Shown: piece after piece, positions 5,866-11,152 of the stretch
Layout: the number at the start of each line of letters is the position of its first letter
How positions within the stretch are numbered: position 1 is the stretch's first letter
Assembly (NCBI GenBank): GCA_031383405.1
Contig: JANMZO010000486.1
Location: 1-11,152, forward strand
DNA: 11,152 nt
Direction of reading: 5' to 3'
Source: JANMZO01 sp031383405
GTDB taxonomy: Bacteria > Actinomycetota > Acidimicrobiia > Acidimicrobiales > JANYDT01
Made by a program: the position numbers and the translations under genes
Notes under the pieces: generated by a model
What the model saw: the letters and a program-made list of their open reading frames with translations, nothing else
Database searches by the model: none
What the model was told of the DNA's origin: nothing

Positions 5866-6794
5866 AGACCCCGGGCGGCGGCCAGATTGACCAGTTGACC
5901 GAGACCGATCTGCTTCACCCGTTCAGCGTCTTCGCGATACTTCAGCACCGCTCCCAGCGTCGACGCGACCGTCGTTTCATCGAGTGTCGTGCGGCCGAGG
6001 GCCGCGAGCGCCTGCGTCCAGTCGATGGTCTCGGCCACCCCCGGCGGCTTAAACAGTTCCATGCCGCGCATCGCCTCGACGGCAGCTGCGATCTGGCGGG
6101 CCAGGGTGATCGACGCCTGCGGAACCTTGCGGTGCACGATCTCAACTTCACGCTCAAAGTCGGGGTGCTCGACCCAGTGGTACAGACAGCGGCGCTTCAG
6201 CGCATCGTGCACATCGCGGGTGCGGTTGGACGTGAGGATCACGATCGGCGGCGTCTTCGCGGTGAATGTACCCAGCTCTGGCACGGTGATCGTGTAGTCG
6301 GACAGCACCTCGAGCAGGAACGCTTCGAACTCGTCGTCGGCCCGGTCGACTTCGTCGATCAGCAGCACCGGAGGCGGGCCCTCACCGTGATCGATGGCCC
6401 GAAGGAGCGCGCGTCGGACGAGGAACTGTTCGCTGTACAGGTCGTTGGTCGTTGGGCCCGATCCGGTCCCGGTCACTTCGGCGGCGCGCAGGTGCAGGAG
6501 TTGGCGGCTGTAGTCCCACTCGTACACGGCCTGCGACGAATCGATTCCCTCATAGCATTGGAGCCGGATGAGTTCGCCTCCGGTCCACCGGCTGAGGACC
6601 TTGGCCACCTCCGTCTTGCCGACCCCGGCCTCGCCTTCGAGCAGCAGCGGCCGGCGCATGGCCATCGCCAGGAAAATGACTGTGGCGAGACCCTCGTCGG
6701 CCAGGTAGCCGTGCGCATCGAGGGCCTTCGAGACTTCTTCGACAGATTCCGGGACCGGACCGGGTGACGACAGAACATCCGCTGGAGAAGGCAC
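5862..6794 (-). CDS. coxD: CoxD-like MoxR-family AAA+ ATPase
   Basis: This 310-residue AAA+ ATPase of the MoxR group shows Walker A G-E-A-G-V-G-K-T (residues 54-61), Walker B L-L-I-D-E-V-D (144-150), sensor 1 I-L-T-S-N-R (186-191) and the arginine-finger region L-K-R-R-C-L-Y-H-W (199-207). It is predicted to use ATP hydrolysis, together with the CoxE-like VWA partner encoded two genes downstream, to remodel an apo-molybdenum hydroxylase for active-site maturation. The start is GTG at 6792-6794; a TACGAT hexamer 6 nt upstream suggests a leaderless transcript. It is the first gene of the minus-strand accessory run, divergent from the serine hydrolase gene. Other MoxR/VWA pairs serve unrelated clients, but the XdhC, MobA and CoxG neighbours make the Cox/XDH assignment strong. 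Confidence 0.92.
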   Translation of the reverse strand: MPSPADVLSSPGPVPESVEEVSKALDAHGYLADEGLATVIFLAMAMRRPLLLEGEAGVGKTEVAKVLSRWTGGELIRLQCYEGIDSSQAVYEWDYSRQLLHLRAAEVTGTGSGPTTNDLYSEQFLVRRALLRAIDHGEGPPPVLLIDEVDRADDEFEAFLLEVLSDYTITVPELGTFTAKTPPIVILTSNRTRDVHDALKRRCLYHWVEHPDFEREVEIVHRKVPQASITLARQIAAAVEAMRGMELFKPPGVAETIDWTQALAALGRTTLDETTVASTLGAVLKYREDAERVKQIGLGQLVNLAAARGL

Positions 6795-6800
6795 CCGGAC

Positions 6801-6806
6801 ATCGTA
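6801..6806 (-). promoter_or_regulatory. Putative -10 element of a leaderless promoter for the MoxR gene
   Basis: TACGAT on the minus strand (matches TAnnAT) ends 6 nt before the GTG start of the MoxR gene, the spacing expected when transcription begins at or next to the start codon. There is no Shine-Dalgarno, which agrees with leaderless expression. No good -35 match was found, so support is modest. Confidence 0.35.
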
Positions 6807-6831
6807 GGGCGAGACTGCTGCCGATACGAAG

Positions 6832-6870
6832 ACCGGGCGGAACCCGGGCGGAACCGGGCGGAACCGCGGG
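6832..6870. repeat. Direct repeat in the divergent promoter region
   Basis: ACCGGGCGGA occurs at 6832-6841, as ACCCGGGCGGA at 6842-6852, again as ACCGGGCGGA at 6853-6862, then a partial ACCGCGGG at 6863-6870. The spacing is 10, 11 and 10 nt, close to one DNA turn, so the copies face the same side of the helix. It lies between the two divergent putative start sites and could be an operator for a regulator controlling both genes; simple slippage repeat is the alternative. Confidence 0.55.
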
Positions 6871-6899
6871 CCGGTTTCCTCTCAAGCCGTCCGGGCGCG

Positions 6900-6905
6900 T
6901 AGCGT
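6900..6905 (+). promoter_or_regulatory. Putative -10 element of a leaderless promoter for the serine hydrolase
   Basis: TAGCGT ends 7 nt before the ATG at 6913. The TAnnnT form and the short distance fit a leaderless start; no Shine-Dalgarno is seen. It overlaps any transcript that would use the TTG at 6907, favouring the ATG. No clear -35. Confidence 0.35.
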
Positions 6906-6912
6906 CTTGCCT

Positions 6913-8094
6913 ATGACGGACATCACCGGCCTGGTCGCCCCCGGATGGGAGAGCGTTCGAACAGCTTTTGGCTACAACTTCATCCACACCGAAGAAGTGG
7001 GGGCCGGTGTTGCCGTGTACCACCGCGGCGAGAAAGTCGTTGATCTCACGGGTGGCTCCTTCGACGAAGCGGCCACCAAGCCCTATGACGACTCGACACT
7101 GCAGCTCGTGTTCTCCACAACCAAAGGCATAACCGCCATCGCGGTCGGGATGTGCGTGGAGCGCGGCCTTCTGGGCTACACAGACCTCGTGGCCACCCAC
7201 TGGCCGGAGTTCGCCCTACACGGGAAGGGCAACGCCACCGTCGCTCAACTGCTCAGCCACCAGTGTGGCCTCATCGTTCCCGATGGCCCGCTCACGTTGG
7301 GCGAGGCCCTCGATTGGGAGACCATCACCACCCGGATGGCTGCTACGAAGCCCGATTGGGAGATCGGCGCCGGGCACGGATACCACGCCGTGACGTTCGG
7401 GTACCTCGCGGGGGAGCTGATCCGCCGGGTCGACCCGCAACACCGCACACCGGGTCGCTTCGTTGCCGACGAGATCGCGAACGCGTTGAACGTCGAATTG
7501 TGGATCGGACTGCCCGAGTCGCTCGAACCGAGAGTGTCGCCGATCATCGGGCGGCCAATCACCGACAACTCCGACGACCCGGCCCTCGCCGCCATGCTCA
7601 AGATGTTCCTCGGGCCCGACACCCGGGGTGGGCGAGCTCTCACCCTCGGTGGCGTGATGGCCGGTGACGGGGTCTTCAACCGCCGCGACGTGCACGCCGC
7701 CGAGATCCCGGCCGCCAACGGTATTTCCAACGCCCGGTCGCTCGCGAAGGTCTACGCGGCCACCCTCGGCGAAGTCGACGGCGTGCAACTCCTGCACGAC
7801 GAGGTCCGAAACAGCGCCCGGTCGTGCGTGACACCGAAGGGCGAAGGAGACCTCTGCCTGATCATGGCCACCACGTTCGGTATGGGGTTCATGACAAACG
7901 GGATGTTCTCACAGTTCGCCGGACCGGGCTCCTACGGTCATCCCGGGGCGGGTGGATCAGTAGCCTTCGCGCAACCGGAACGCGATCTCGCCTTTGCCTA
8001 CGTGATGAACCGTTCCGCCCAGAACCTGGCCGGCGATCTCCGGGCGCAGCGCCTGATCGATGCGGTGGTCGCCGTCATCGACAGCGGCATCTGA
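6913..8094 (+). CDS. Beta-lactamase-fold serine hydrolase (class C / family VIII esterase type)
   Basis: The 393-residue product has the three signature elements of the class C beta-lactamase/DD-peptidase fold: S68-T-T-K71 (the nucleophile motif S-x-x-K), Y157-H-A (the Y-x-A/N element) and H343-P-G345 followed by A-G-G (in place of the KTG triad motif). The overall layout, including L-L-S-H-Q-C-G-L near residues 114-121, is that of EstB-like family VIII esterases and 'serine hydrolase' proteins acting on esters, lactones or cell-wall-like peptides. No signal peptide or membrane segment is visible, so it is probably cytoplasmic, which argues against a cell-wall or antibiotic-resistance role. 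The ATG at 6913 is preferred over an in-frame TTG at 6907. It is divergent from the molybdenum-hydroxylase accessory run and convergent with the GT-C-like gene. The substrate is unknown. Confidence 0.88.
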   Translation: MTDITGLVAPGWESVRTAFGYNFIHTEEVGAGVAVYHRGEKVVDLTGGSFDEAATKPYDDSTLQLVFSTTKGITAIAVGMCVERGLLGYTDLVATHWPEFALHGKGNATVAQLLSHQCGLIVPDGPLTLGEALDWETITTRMAATKPDWEIGAGHGYHAVTFGYLAGELIRRVDPQHRTPGRFVADEIANALNVELWIGLPESLEPRVSPIIGRPITDNSDDPALAAMLKMFLGPDTRGGRALTLGGVMAGDGVFNRRDVHAAEIPAANGISNARSLAKVYAATLGEVDGVQLLHDEVRNSARSCVTPKGEGDLCLIMATTFGMGFMTNGMFSQFAGPGSYGHPGAGGSVAFAQPERDLAFAYVMNRSAQNLAGDLRAQRLIDAVVAVIDSGI

Positions 8095-8191
8095 CCGGGG
8101 GATCTGAACACCCGCGGTCCAACAAGGCGATACCACTCGTAACCCCAACCACCACAAGTCGGCGGGACAACAGGATCGGTTGCGGATTCAC

Positions 8192-8217
8192 ATCGCCTTC
8201 GACACGCCGAAGGCGAT
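8192..8217. terminator. Hairpin between convergent genes
   Basis: ATCGCCTTCG (8192-8201) and CGAAGGCGAT (8208-8217) are perfect 10-nt inverted arms around a 6-nt loop. It lies about midway between the stop of the serine hydrolase (8094) and the stop of the GT-C-like gene (8283), the right place for a shared bidirectional terminator. It has no U-run on either side. The rest of the 8095-8282 spacer holds no gene I can support. Confidence 0.5.
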
Positions 8218-8282
8218 ACGACGTGACCGCGAGACTCCATTCTCCTCAGTTTGACGTCGAAAGGAACAGGCGCCGAAGGCTT

Positions 8283-9758
8283 CTATTCGACAAACGTCAG
8301 CACATCTGGGCGGGTACCGCGAACCCGTCGAAACAGATTCCGCAGGTGAACCCGCAGCCTCGAAAGCGCGACGCAGGCAAACGGGATTACAAGGGGGTAC
8401 ACGTTGCTCAGATATTCGACCCCGTAGTTGAGCACGATGTCGAGAAAGGCCTTGTACAGGACAACGAGACCAAAGAGCCACAGAAGAGGATCGGTTGGTC
8501 GAGTCCCTCTCCGAAACACCAGGATCGCCATACCAAATAGCGAAAGCAAAAAGATGAGAGCGCCGGTCCCAGCCGCCGCGAATTGGTAACCAAGTGCCAA
8601 CATCGCAACGGTGTCGCGGCGTGCGCTCGACAGGACACCTTGTTCTTTGTACAGCGCCACCTGGCGTTCGTTGGCGGCTACACCGATCCGGTTCTTCAAG
8701 TCCTCCCGGAGGATGTCGAGGTTGGCCCGATGGTCACTTCCCAAACGCGGTTCCCACCAGTAGAACGGTACCGCCAACGTGTTCTTCAGCTGATAGACCG
8801 TCCTTTTTACGAATCCCACGGGATTGTTCCGAACATCGCGTTTCACTATCTGAAGCAGGAATTTGGACCCATCGTCGGAAAGCGACGAGAACTCGAATCC
8901 TCCTTGCCGGACCGCATCCTGTGCGGATAGGTCGTCCTTGGTAATCGACCACGGATTGTTCGGGTCGGATCCCAGCGAGACGTAGAGAACGTGGCCGAGG
9001 TTCGATTCAGTCAACGAGTAGCGACCTGTTTGCGCGTGGTAAAACATCGCCCACGGGATCTGCAACGCGAGCGCAAACGCGACATAGACCAACACCGGCC
9101 GCAACTGATAGCGGGGCATGATCTTCAAACGCATCAGGGCGAACATAGCGATCAACACAAACAGTGGGATGAGAACGAACTCGGTGCGGAAGTTCTGCGA
9201 CAGTCCAGCGGCAAGCCCGCCCGCCAAGGCTGCCTTGAAGGATGAACGCGCAAGCGCACGATCAAGACAGAGGATCGATATCAAAGCAAAGGAGCCAGCC
9301 AGCGCGTTCGGATAGAAATCTGCCTGTCCGGCGTGCCAAGGAACGGCGAGGATCAGCAGGACCGAAATTGAGGTCTTGTGCTGCGGGAGAGCAACGCGGA
9401 GTCTGTGCGCGAGAGCGGTGAGTGCAACTGCTCCGATTCCGGCCTGAATCACAAGCAGAACGCCGAGAGACGGCAACAATGCAATCAACCAGGCATAACC
9501 CCACGCAGGCCACGTCACCACCTCCGGCTTCGCACCGCCATTGAACCAACCTGCGATCTCGTTGACATGGAAGAAGATGCTTCCCTTGTCATGGCTGAGG
9601 GCCACTGCGCAAATTGTCGTAGCAAATCCCGCAGCAAGGGCGAACGCGCCGTTGGCTACGGAAAACACACCCGACCAACGCCGCGTCTTCCGGTTCAACC
9701 CGGCGAGGACGTCAGCGTCGTCGCCCGGGTGGTCCTCGATGGCTCCCGAATCGGACAC
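8283..9758 (-). CDS. Multi-spanning membrane protein, GT-C-like glycosyltransferase (GT39/PMT-like)
   Basis: The product has 491 residues. It has a hydrophilic N-terminus, about nine to ten hydrophobic segments (roughly residues 31-54, 87-117, 131-168, 176-210, 222-240, 388-415, 424-445 and 452-468, some of which are double passes), and a soluble stretch between 241 and 385. This is the architecture of GT-C-fold glycosyltransferases, which move sugars from a lipid-phosphate donor outside the membrane. Charged residues in the first extracytoplasmic loop (H-V-N-E-I-A-G-W, 64-71) occupy the place where these enzymes carry catalytic acids, but the classic D-E motif is not clear, so activity is inferred. 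The start is GTG at 9756-9758. The gene points the same way as the GT2 and nucleotide-sugar dehydrogenase genes, separated by 174 nt, and divergently from the 19-codon frame at 9867. O-antigen ligase-like or other polytopic families are alternatives. Confidence 0.7.
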   Translation of the reverse strand: MSDSGAIEDHPGDDADVLAGLNRKTRRWSGVFSVANGAFALAAGFATTICAVALSHDKGSIFFHVNEIAGWFNGGAKPEVVTWPAWGYAWLIALLPSLGVLLVIQAGIGAVALTALAHRLRVALPQHKTSISVLLILAVPWHAGQADFYPNALAGSFALISILCLDRALARSSFKAALAGGLAAGLSQNFRTEFVLIPLFVLIAMFALMRLKIMPRYQLRPVLVYVAFALALQIPWAMFYHAQTGRYSLTESNLGHVLYVSLGSDPNNPWSITKDDLSAQDAVRQGGFEFSSLSDDGSKFLLQIVKRDVRNNPVGFVKRTVYQLKNTLAVPFYWWEPRLGSDHRANLDILREDLKNRIGVAANERQVALYKEQGVLSSARRDTVAMLALGYQFAAAGTGALIFLLSLFGMAILVFRRGTRPTDPLLWLFGLVVLYKAFLDIVLNYGVEYLSNVYPLVIPFACVALSRLRVHLRNLFRRVRGTRPDVLTFVE

Positions 9759-9827
9759 CTACGACACCCCGTTTGTGACGTCGGAACCGCACAGGTGGTG
9801 CCCGATCGGAGTGGCGTCGCTCGACAA

Positions 9828-9833
9828 TAGACT
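9828..9833 (+). promoter_or_regulatory. Putative -10 element upstream of the 19-codon frame
   Basis: TAGACT (TAnnnT form) lies 33 nt before the GTG at 9867, giving an expected 5' leader of about 27 nt that contains AAGGAG. No strong -35 is seen at 16-18 nt spacing. Weak by itself; meaningful only with the ribosome binding site and the short reading frame. Confidence 0.3.
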
Positions 9834-9854
9834 CATCCAGAGCTCACCGTTTTG

Positions 9855-9860
9855 AAGGAG
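9855..9860 (+). promoter_or_regulatory. Ribosome binding site of the 19-codon frame
   Basis: AAGGAG on the plus strand, 6 nt before GTG 9867-9869 and 4 nt before the alternative GTG 9865-9867. It is a full-strength Shine-Dalgarno in a window where most genes lack one, and it does not serve any longer plus-strand gene. Confidence 0.45.
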
Positions 9861-9866
9861 CAGGGT

Positions 9867-9926
9867 GTGCGTGAGGTGCCCGAACCAAACATGTTTTGCG
9901 ACGTGTCATCGAATTGTCCATGTTAA
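9867..9926 (+). CDS. Candidate 19-residue cysteine-tailed micropeptide (hypothetical)
   Basis: Reading from GTG 9867 gives MREVPEPNMFCDVSSNCPC and a TAA stop at 9924-9926. What is seen: AAGGAG at optimal spacing, a TAGACT hexamer at the right distance, an acidic/Pro N-terminal half and a C-terminal Cys-x5-Cys-Pro-Cys. It lies in the 174-nt gap between two minus-strand glycosyltransferase genes, ends 6 nt before the GT2 stop and is divergent from the GT-C-like gene. Tiny peptides of this size with a Cys-rich end are sometimes precursors of modified peptides (RiPPs) or metal-binding micropeptides, but I recognise no family and no radical SAM or other modifying enzyme is in the window. A cysteine-sensing leader peptide is unlikely because no plus-strand gene follows. 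The other frame from GTG 9865 would give a 21-residue peptide with four Cys; its spacing to AAGGAG is less favourable. Chance occurrence remains possible. Confidence 0.35.
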   Translation: MREVPEPNMFCDVSSNCPC

Positions 9927-9932
9927 ATGAAA

Positions 9933-10739
9933 TCACCGATCACGATCGTCGCAAGGTTGTCGCAACGTCGAAAAGGAGCGCTTCGGCGCATACGCATAGA
10001 AGTACCAACGAAGGTATTTCGGAAGCCATTTGGCCATCTTGAAGTTCGAAGTGCCAAATGCTCGATCAAGCCAGATCGTCGGTAGTTCGGCAACCGGTTG
10101 TCGGTATCTCCGCGCCTTGGCGACAAGCTCCAACCCAACTTCGAAGCCCGCGTCTGATTCAATTCCTACGGCGCGGACGAAGGCGACGTCGTATGCCTTG
10201 AAGGAGTTGGTGGCATCGTTGGTTCCGACACGGCCAAGCACGCCGAGCGATCGGCCAGCTAACCGCGACAGAAGACTCTTCAAAAGCGGGCCACCCACCT
10301 GTTGGCCACCGCGCACGTAGCGGCTCGCCGCTGCCACCACTACACCACGCTCCACCAACTTGGTCAGTGCGTCGATCTGAGCGGGGTCATCGCACCCGTC
10401 GGCCATGGTAACGACGACAACGGGCGCCTCGGCCTGCGCGATTCCGAAACGTATAGCCCGAGCCGGACCGCGCCCGTACGTGTTAAGAGTCGGCTTCACC
10501 CGCGGATCGTGGCGCGCGTACTCCGCCGCGAACGGTGCTGTGGTGTCGTCTTCTGAGTCATAGACGACCAACACTTCGCACGGAAGGTGAACCGCCTCAA
10601 AGATGCGATCGAGGCACTGAATAATCGTTTCGGCTTCGTTGAACACCGTGACGATAATCGAGACTCGGGCACGCTCACCGGGCGCTAATCGATCAACGCT
10701 GCGTCGACCGAACCGACCTAAGGTCGCAGTGGTGGTCAT
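9933..10739 (-). CDS. Family 2 glycosyltransferase
   Basis: This 268-residue GT-A-fold enzyme resembles the dolichyl/polyprenyl-phosphate mannose (or glucose) synthase branch of GT2. Visible elements are V-S-I-I-V-T-V-F-N-E-A-E-T-I (residues 26-39), the nucleotide-sugar region V-V-Y-D-S-E-D-D-T (58-66), the metal-binding A-D-G-C-D-D-P (113-119) in place of the usual D-x-D, S-R-Y-V-R-G-G (139-145), T-N-D-A-T-N-S-F-K (173-181) and R-A-F-G-T-S-N-F-K (226-234) before a W-L-P-K-Y-L-R-W-Y segment. No C-terminal membrane helix pair is obvious, so it is probably a peripheral cytoplasmic enzyme acting on a lipid or growing glycan. The ATG at 10737-10739 overlaps the stop of the nucleotide-sugar dehydrogenase by 4 nt (ATGA), so the two are an operon and the dehydrogenase likely supplies a uronic-acid sugar nucleotide to this pathway. 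Confidence 0.87.
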   Translation of the reverse strand: MTTTATLGRFGRRSVDRLAPGERARVSIIVTVFNEAETIIQCLDRIFEAVHLPCEVLVVYDSEDDTTAPFAAEYARHDPRVKPTLNTYGRGPARAIRFGIAQAEAPVVVVTMADGCDDPAQIDALTKLVERGVVVAAASRYVRGGQQVGGPLLKSLLSRLAGRSLGVLGRVGTNDATNSFKAYDVAFVRAVGIESDAGFEVGLELVAKARRYRQPVAELPTIWLDRAFGTSNFKMAKWLPKYLRWYFYAYAPKRSFSTLRQPCDDRDR

Positions 10740-11152
10740 ACCTTTCCACCCTCGCCCCGGAGCGCCCAGATATCGATCACGGGTACATCGAAACTGAGAT
10801 CGCGGTAGCGACTGTGGGGCGCCGCAATGATAACGATCTCCGCCTTTTTCAGCAGTTCGGCCTCAGACACAAGACGGGGATCTCCGCAGACGTTGTCATC
10901 GGCGCAGACAACGTCACCCGCTGAGAATTTCAGGATTCGTCGAAGCTTGAATGCGAGGCTCGACCTGGTGTCGTCTGAATCGCCTTTGAAGGCCATCCCA
11001 AGAATGCCTACCGTCTTTGACGCGAGGTCCGGGTACCGCTCCTTGACTCGGGAAACGACGTACAGCGGCATACCCTCGTTGATCATCATCGCGGAATGAC
11101 CGAGGAGGAATTTGTTGTCGTTGAACGCTGCCAACTGCATGGTGTCTTTGAA
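10736..11152 (-). CDS. Nucleotide-sugar dehydrogenase (UDP-glucose/UDP-ManNAc type), C-terminal part
   Basis: The visible 138 residues are the C-terminal third of a UDP-glucose/GDP-mannose dehydrogenase family protein; the frame stays open to the right edge, so the N-terminal NAD domain and the catalytic Cys lie outside. The window part begins with F-K-D-T-M-Q-L-A-A-F-N-D-N-K, continues with the hinge helix I-N-E-G-M-P, then the C-terminal UDP-binding domain G-I-L-G-M-A-F-K-G-D-S-D-D-T-R-S-S, a family signature, and ends with V-I-D-I-W-A-L-R-G. These enzymes oxidise a hexose nucleotide to the uronate in two NAD-dependent steps, feeding capsule, exopolysaccharide or glycolipid synthesis. Whether the substrate is UDP-Glc, UDP-GlcNAc or UDP-ManNAc cannot be told from this part. 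It is the upstream partner of the GT2 gene. Confidence 0.9.
   Translation of the reverse strand, partial: FKDTMQLAAFNDNKFLLGHSAMMINEGMPLYVVSRVKERYPDLASKTVGILGMAFKGDSDDTRSSLAFKLRRILKFSAGDVVCADDNVCGDPRLVSEAELLKKAEIVIIAAPHSRYRDLSFDVPVIDIWALRGEGGKV

Noticed and set aside
5083..5898. Plus-strand open frame of 271 codons across the VWA gene start and the thioesterase
   Set aside because: It spans two real minus-strand genes and their spacer, with an Arg-rich composition and no domain; treated as a shadow.
5895..6767. Long plus-strand open frame of 290 codons opposite the MoxR gene
   Set aside because: It is antisense to an unmistakable AAA+ gene, has His/Arg-rich low-complexity content and no recognisable domain. 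Such frames are typical by-products of GC-rich coding DNA.
9867..9926. Interpretation of the 19-codon frame as a cysteine-responsive attenuator leader
   Set aside because: Such leaders precede a regulated gene on the same strand, but here the plus strand downstream is only antisense to the GT2 gene and to the dehydrogenase.
9865..9930. Alternative 21-residue plus-strand peptide with four Cys starting at GTG 9865
   Set aside because: Its start is only 4 nt from AAGGAG and it competes with the better-placed GTG 9867; retained only as an alternative reading.
10889..10915. Perfect 9-nt inverted repeat (GACGTTGTC / GACAACGTC) around a 9-nt loop
   Set aside because: It lies inside the conserved nucleotide-sugar dehydrogenase coding sequence, where the two arms encode similar acidic/Val segments; no sign of a regulatory role.

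Overview
The window looks like chromosomal DNA from a high-GC bacterium, most likely an actinomycete-type lineage; Acidimicrobiia would fit, but this is an inference. The cues are strong G/C bias at third codon positions, many GTG starts, start codons sitting only 6-7 nt behind -10-like hexamers (leaderless pattern), and a DUF501 protein, a family I associate with Actinomycetota. No tRNA, rRNA, CRISPR array, transposase or phage gene was seen.

Layout. (1) Positions 1-837, plus strand: the C-terminal part of an allantoate amidohydrolase/N-carbamoyl-amino-acid hydrolase (M20 family). Its 5' part is absent, and the reading frame is closed by a perfect 9-bp-arm palindrome at the very edge of the window. 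(2) Positions 905-939: a strong hairpin between two convergent genes. (3) Positions 949-6794, minus strand: a compact set of eight genes, transcribed from high to low coordinates: MoxR-type AAA+ ATPase (CoxD-like), PaaI-like hotdog thioesterase, VWA protein (CoxE-like), short XdhC/CoxI-domain protein, XdhC-family Rossmann protein, MobA/MocA-like nucleotidyltransferase, CoxG-like SRPBCC membrane-anchored protein and DUF501 protein. Several junctions overlap by 4-10 nt. Apart from the thioesterase and DUF501 this is the accessory kit that matures molybdenum hydroxylases (CO dehydrogenase or xanthine dehydrogenase type). No catalytic large, medium or small subunit is in the window. (4) Positions 6795-6912: a divergent promoter region with a 10-11-bp direct repeat. 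(5) Positions 6913-8094, plus strand: a beta-lactamase-fold serine hydrolase. (6) Positions 8192-8217: a hairpin between convergent genes. (7) Positions 8283-11152, minus strand: envelope-sugar genes, namely a nucleotide-sugar dehydrogenase running off the right edge, a GT2 glycosyltransferase overlapping it by 4 nt, and a separate multi-spanning GT-C-like membrane protein.

Working together: the AAA+/VWA pair probably remodels a molybdenum hydroxylase, the MobA-like enzyme probably makes the cytidine form of the cofactor, XdhC proteins handle or sulfurate the cofactor, and CoxG may dock the enzyme at the membrane. The neighbouring ureide-type amidohydrolase makes purine or hydantoin breakdown a reasonable guess for the pathway, but nothing in the window proves the substrate.

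The most unusual signal is a 19-codon plus-strand reading frame at 9867-9926, between the two glycosyltransferase genes. It has a well-placed AAGGAG and a TAGACT hexamer upstream, and encodes a peptide ending in a Cys-x5-Cys-Pro-Cys tail. It is a candidate unannotated micropeptide or modified-peptide precursor; no modifying enzyme is visible in the window.
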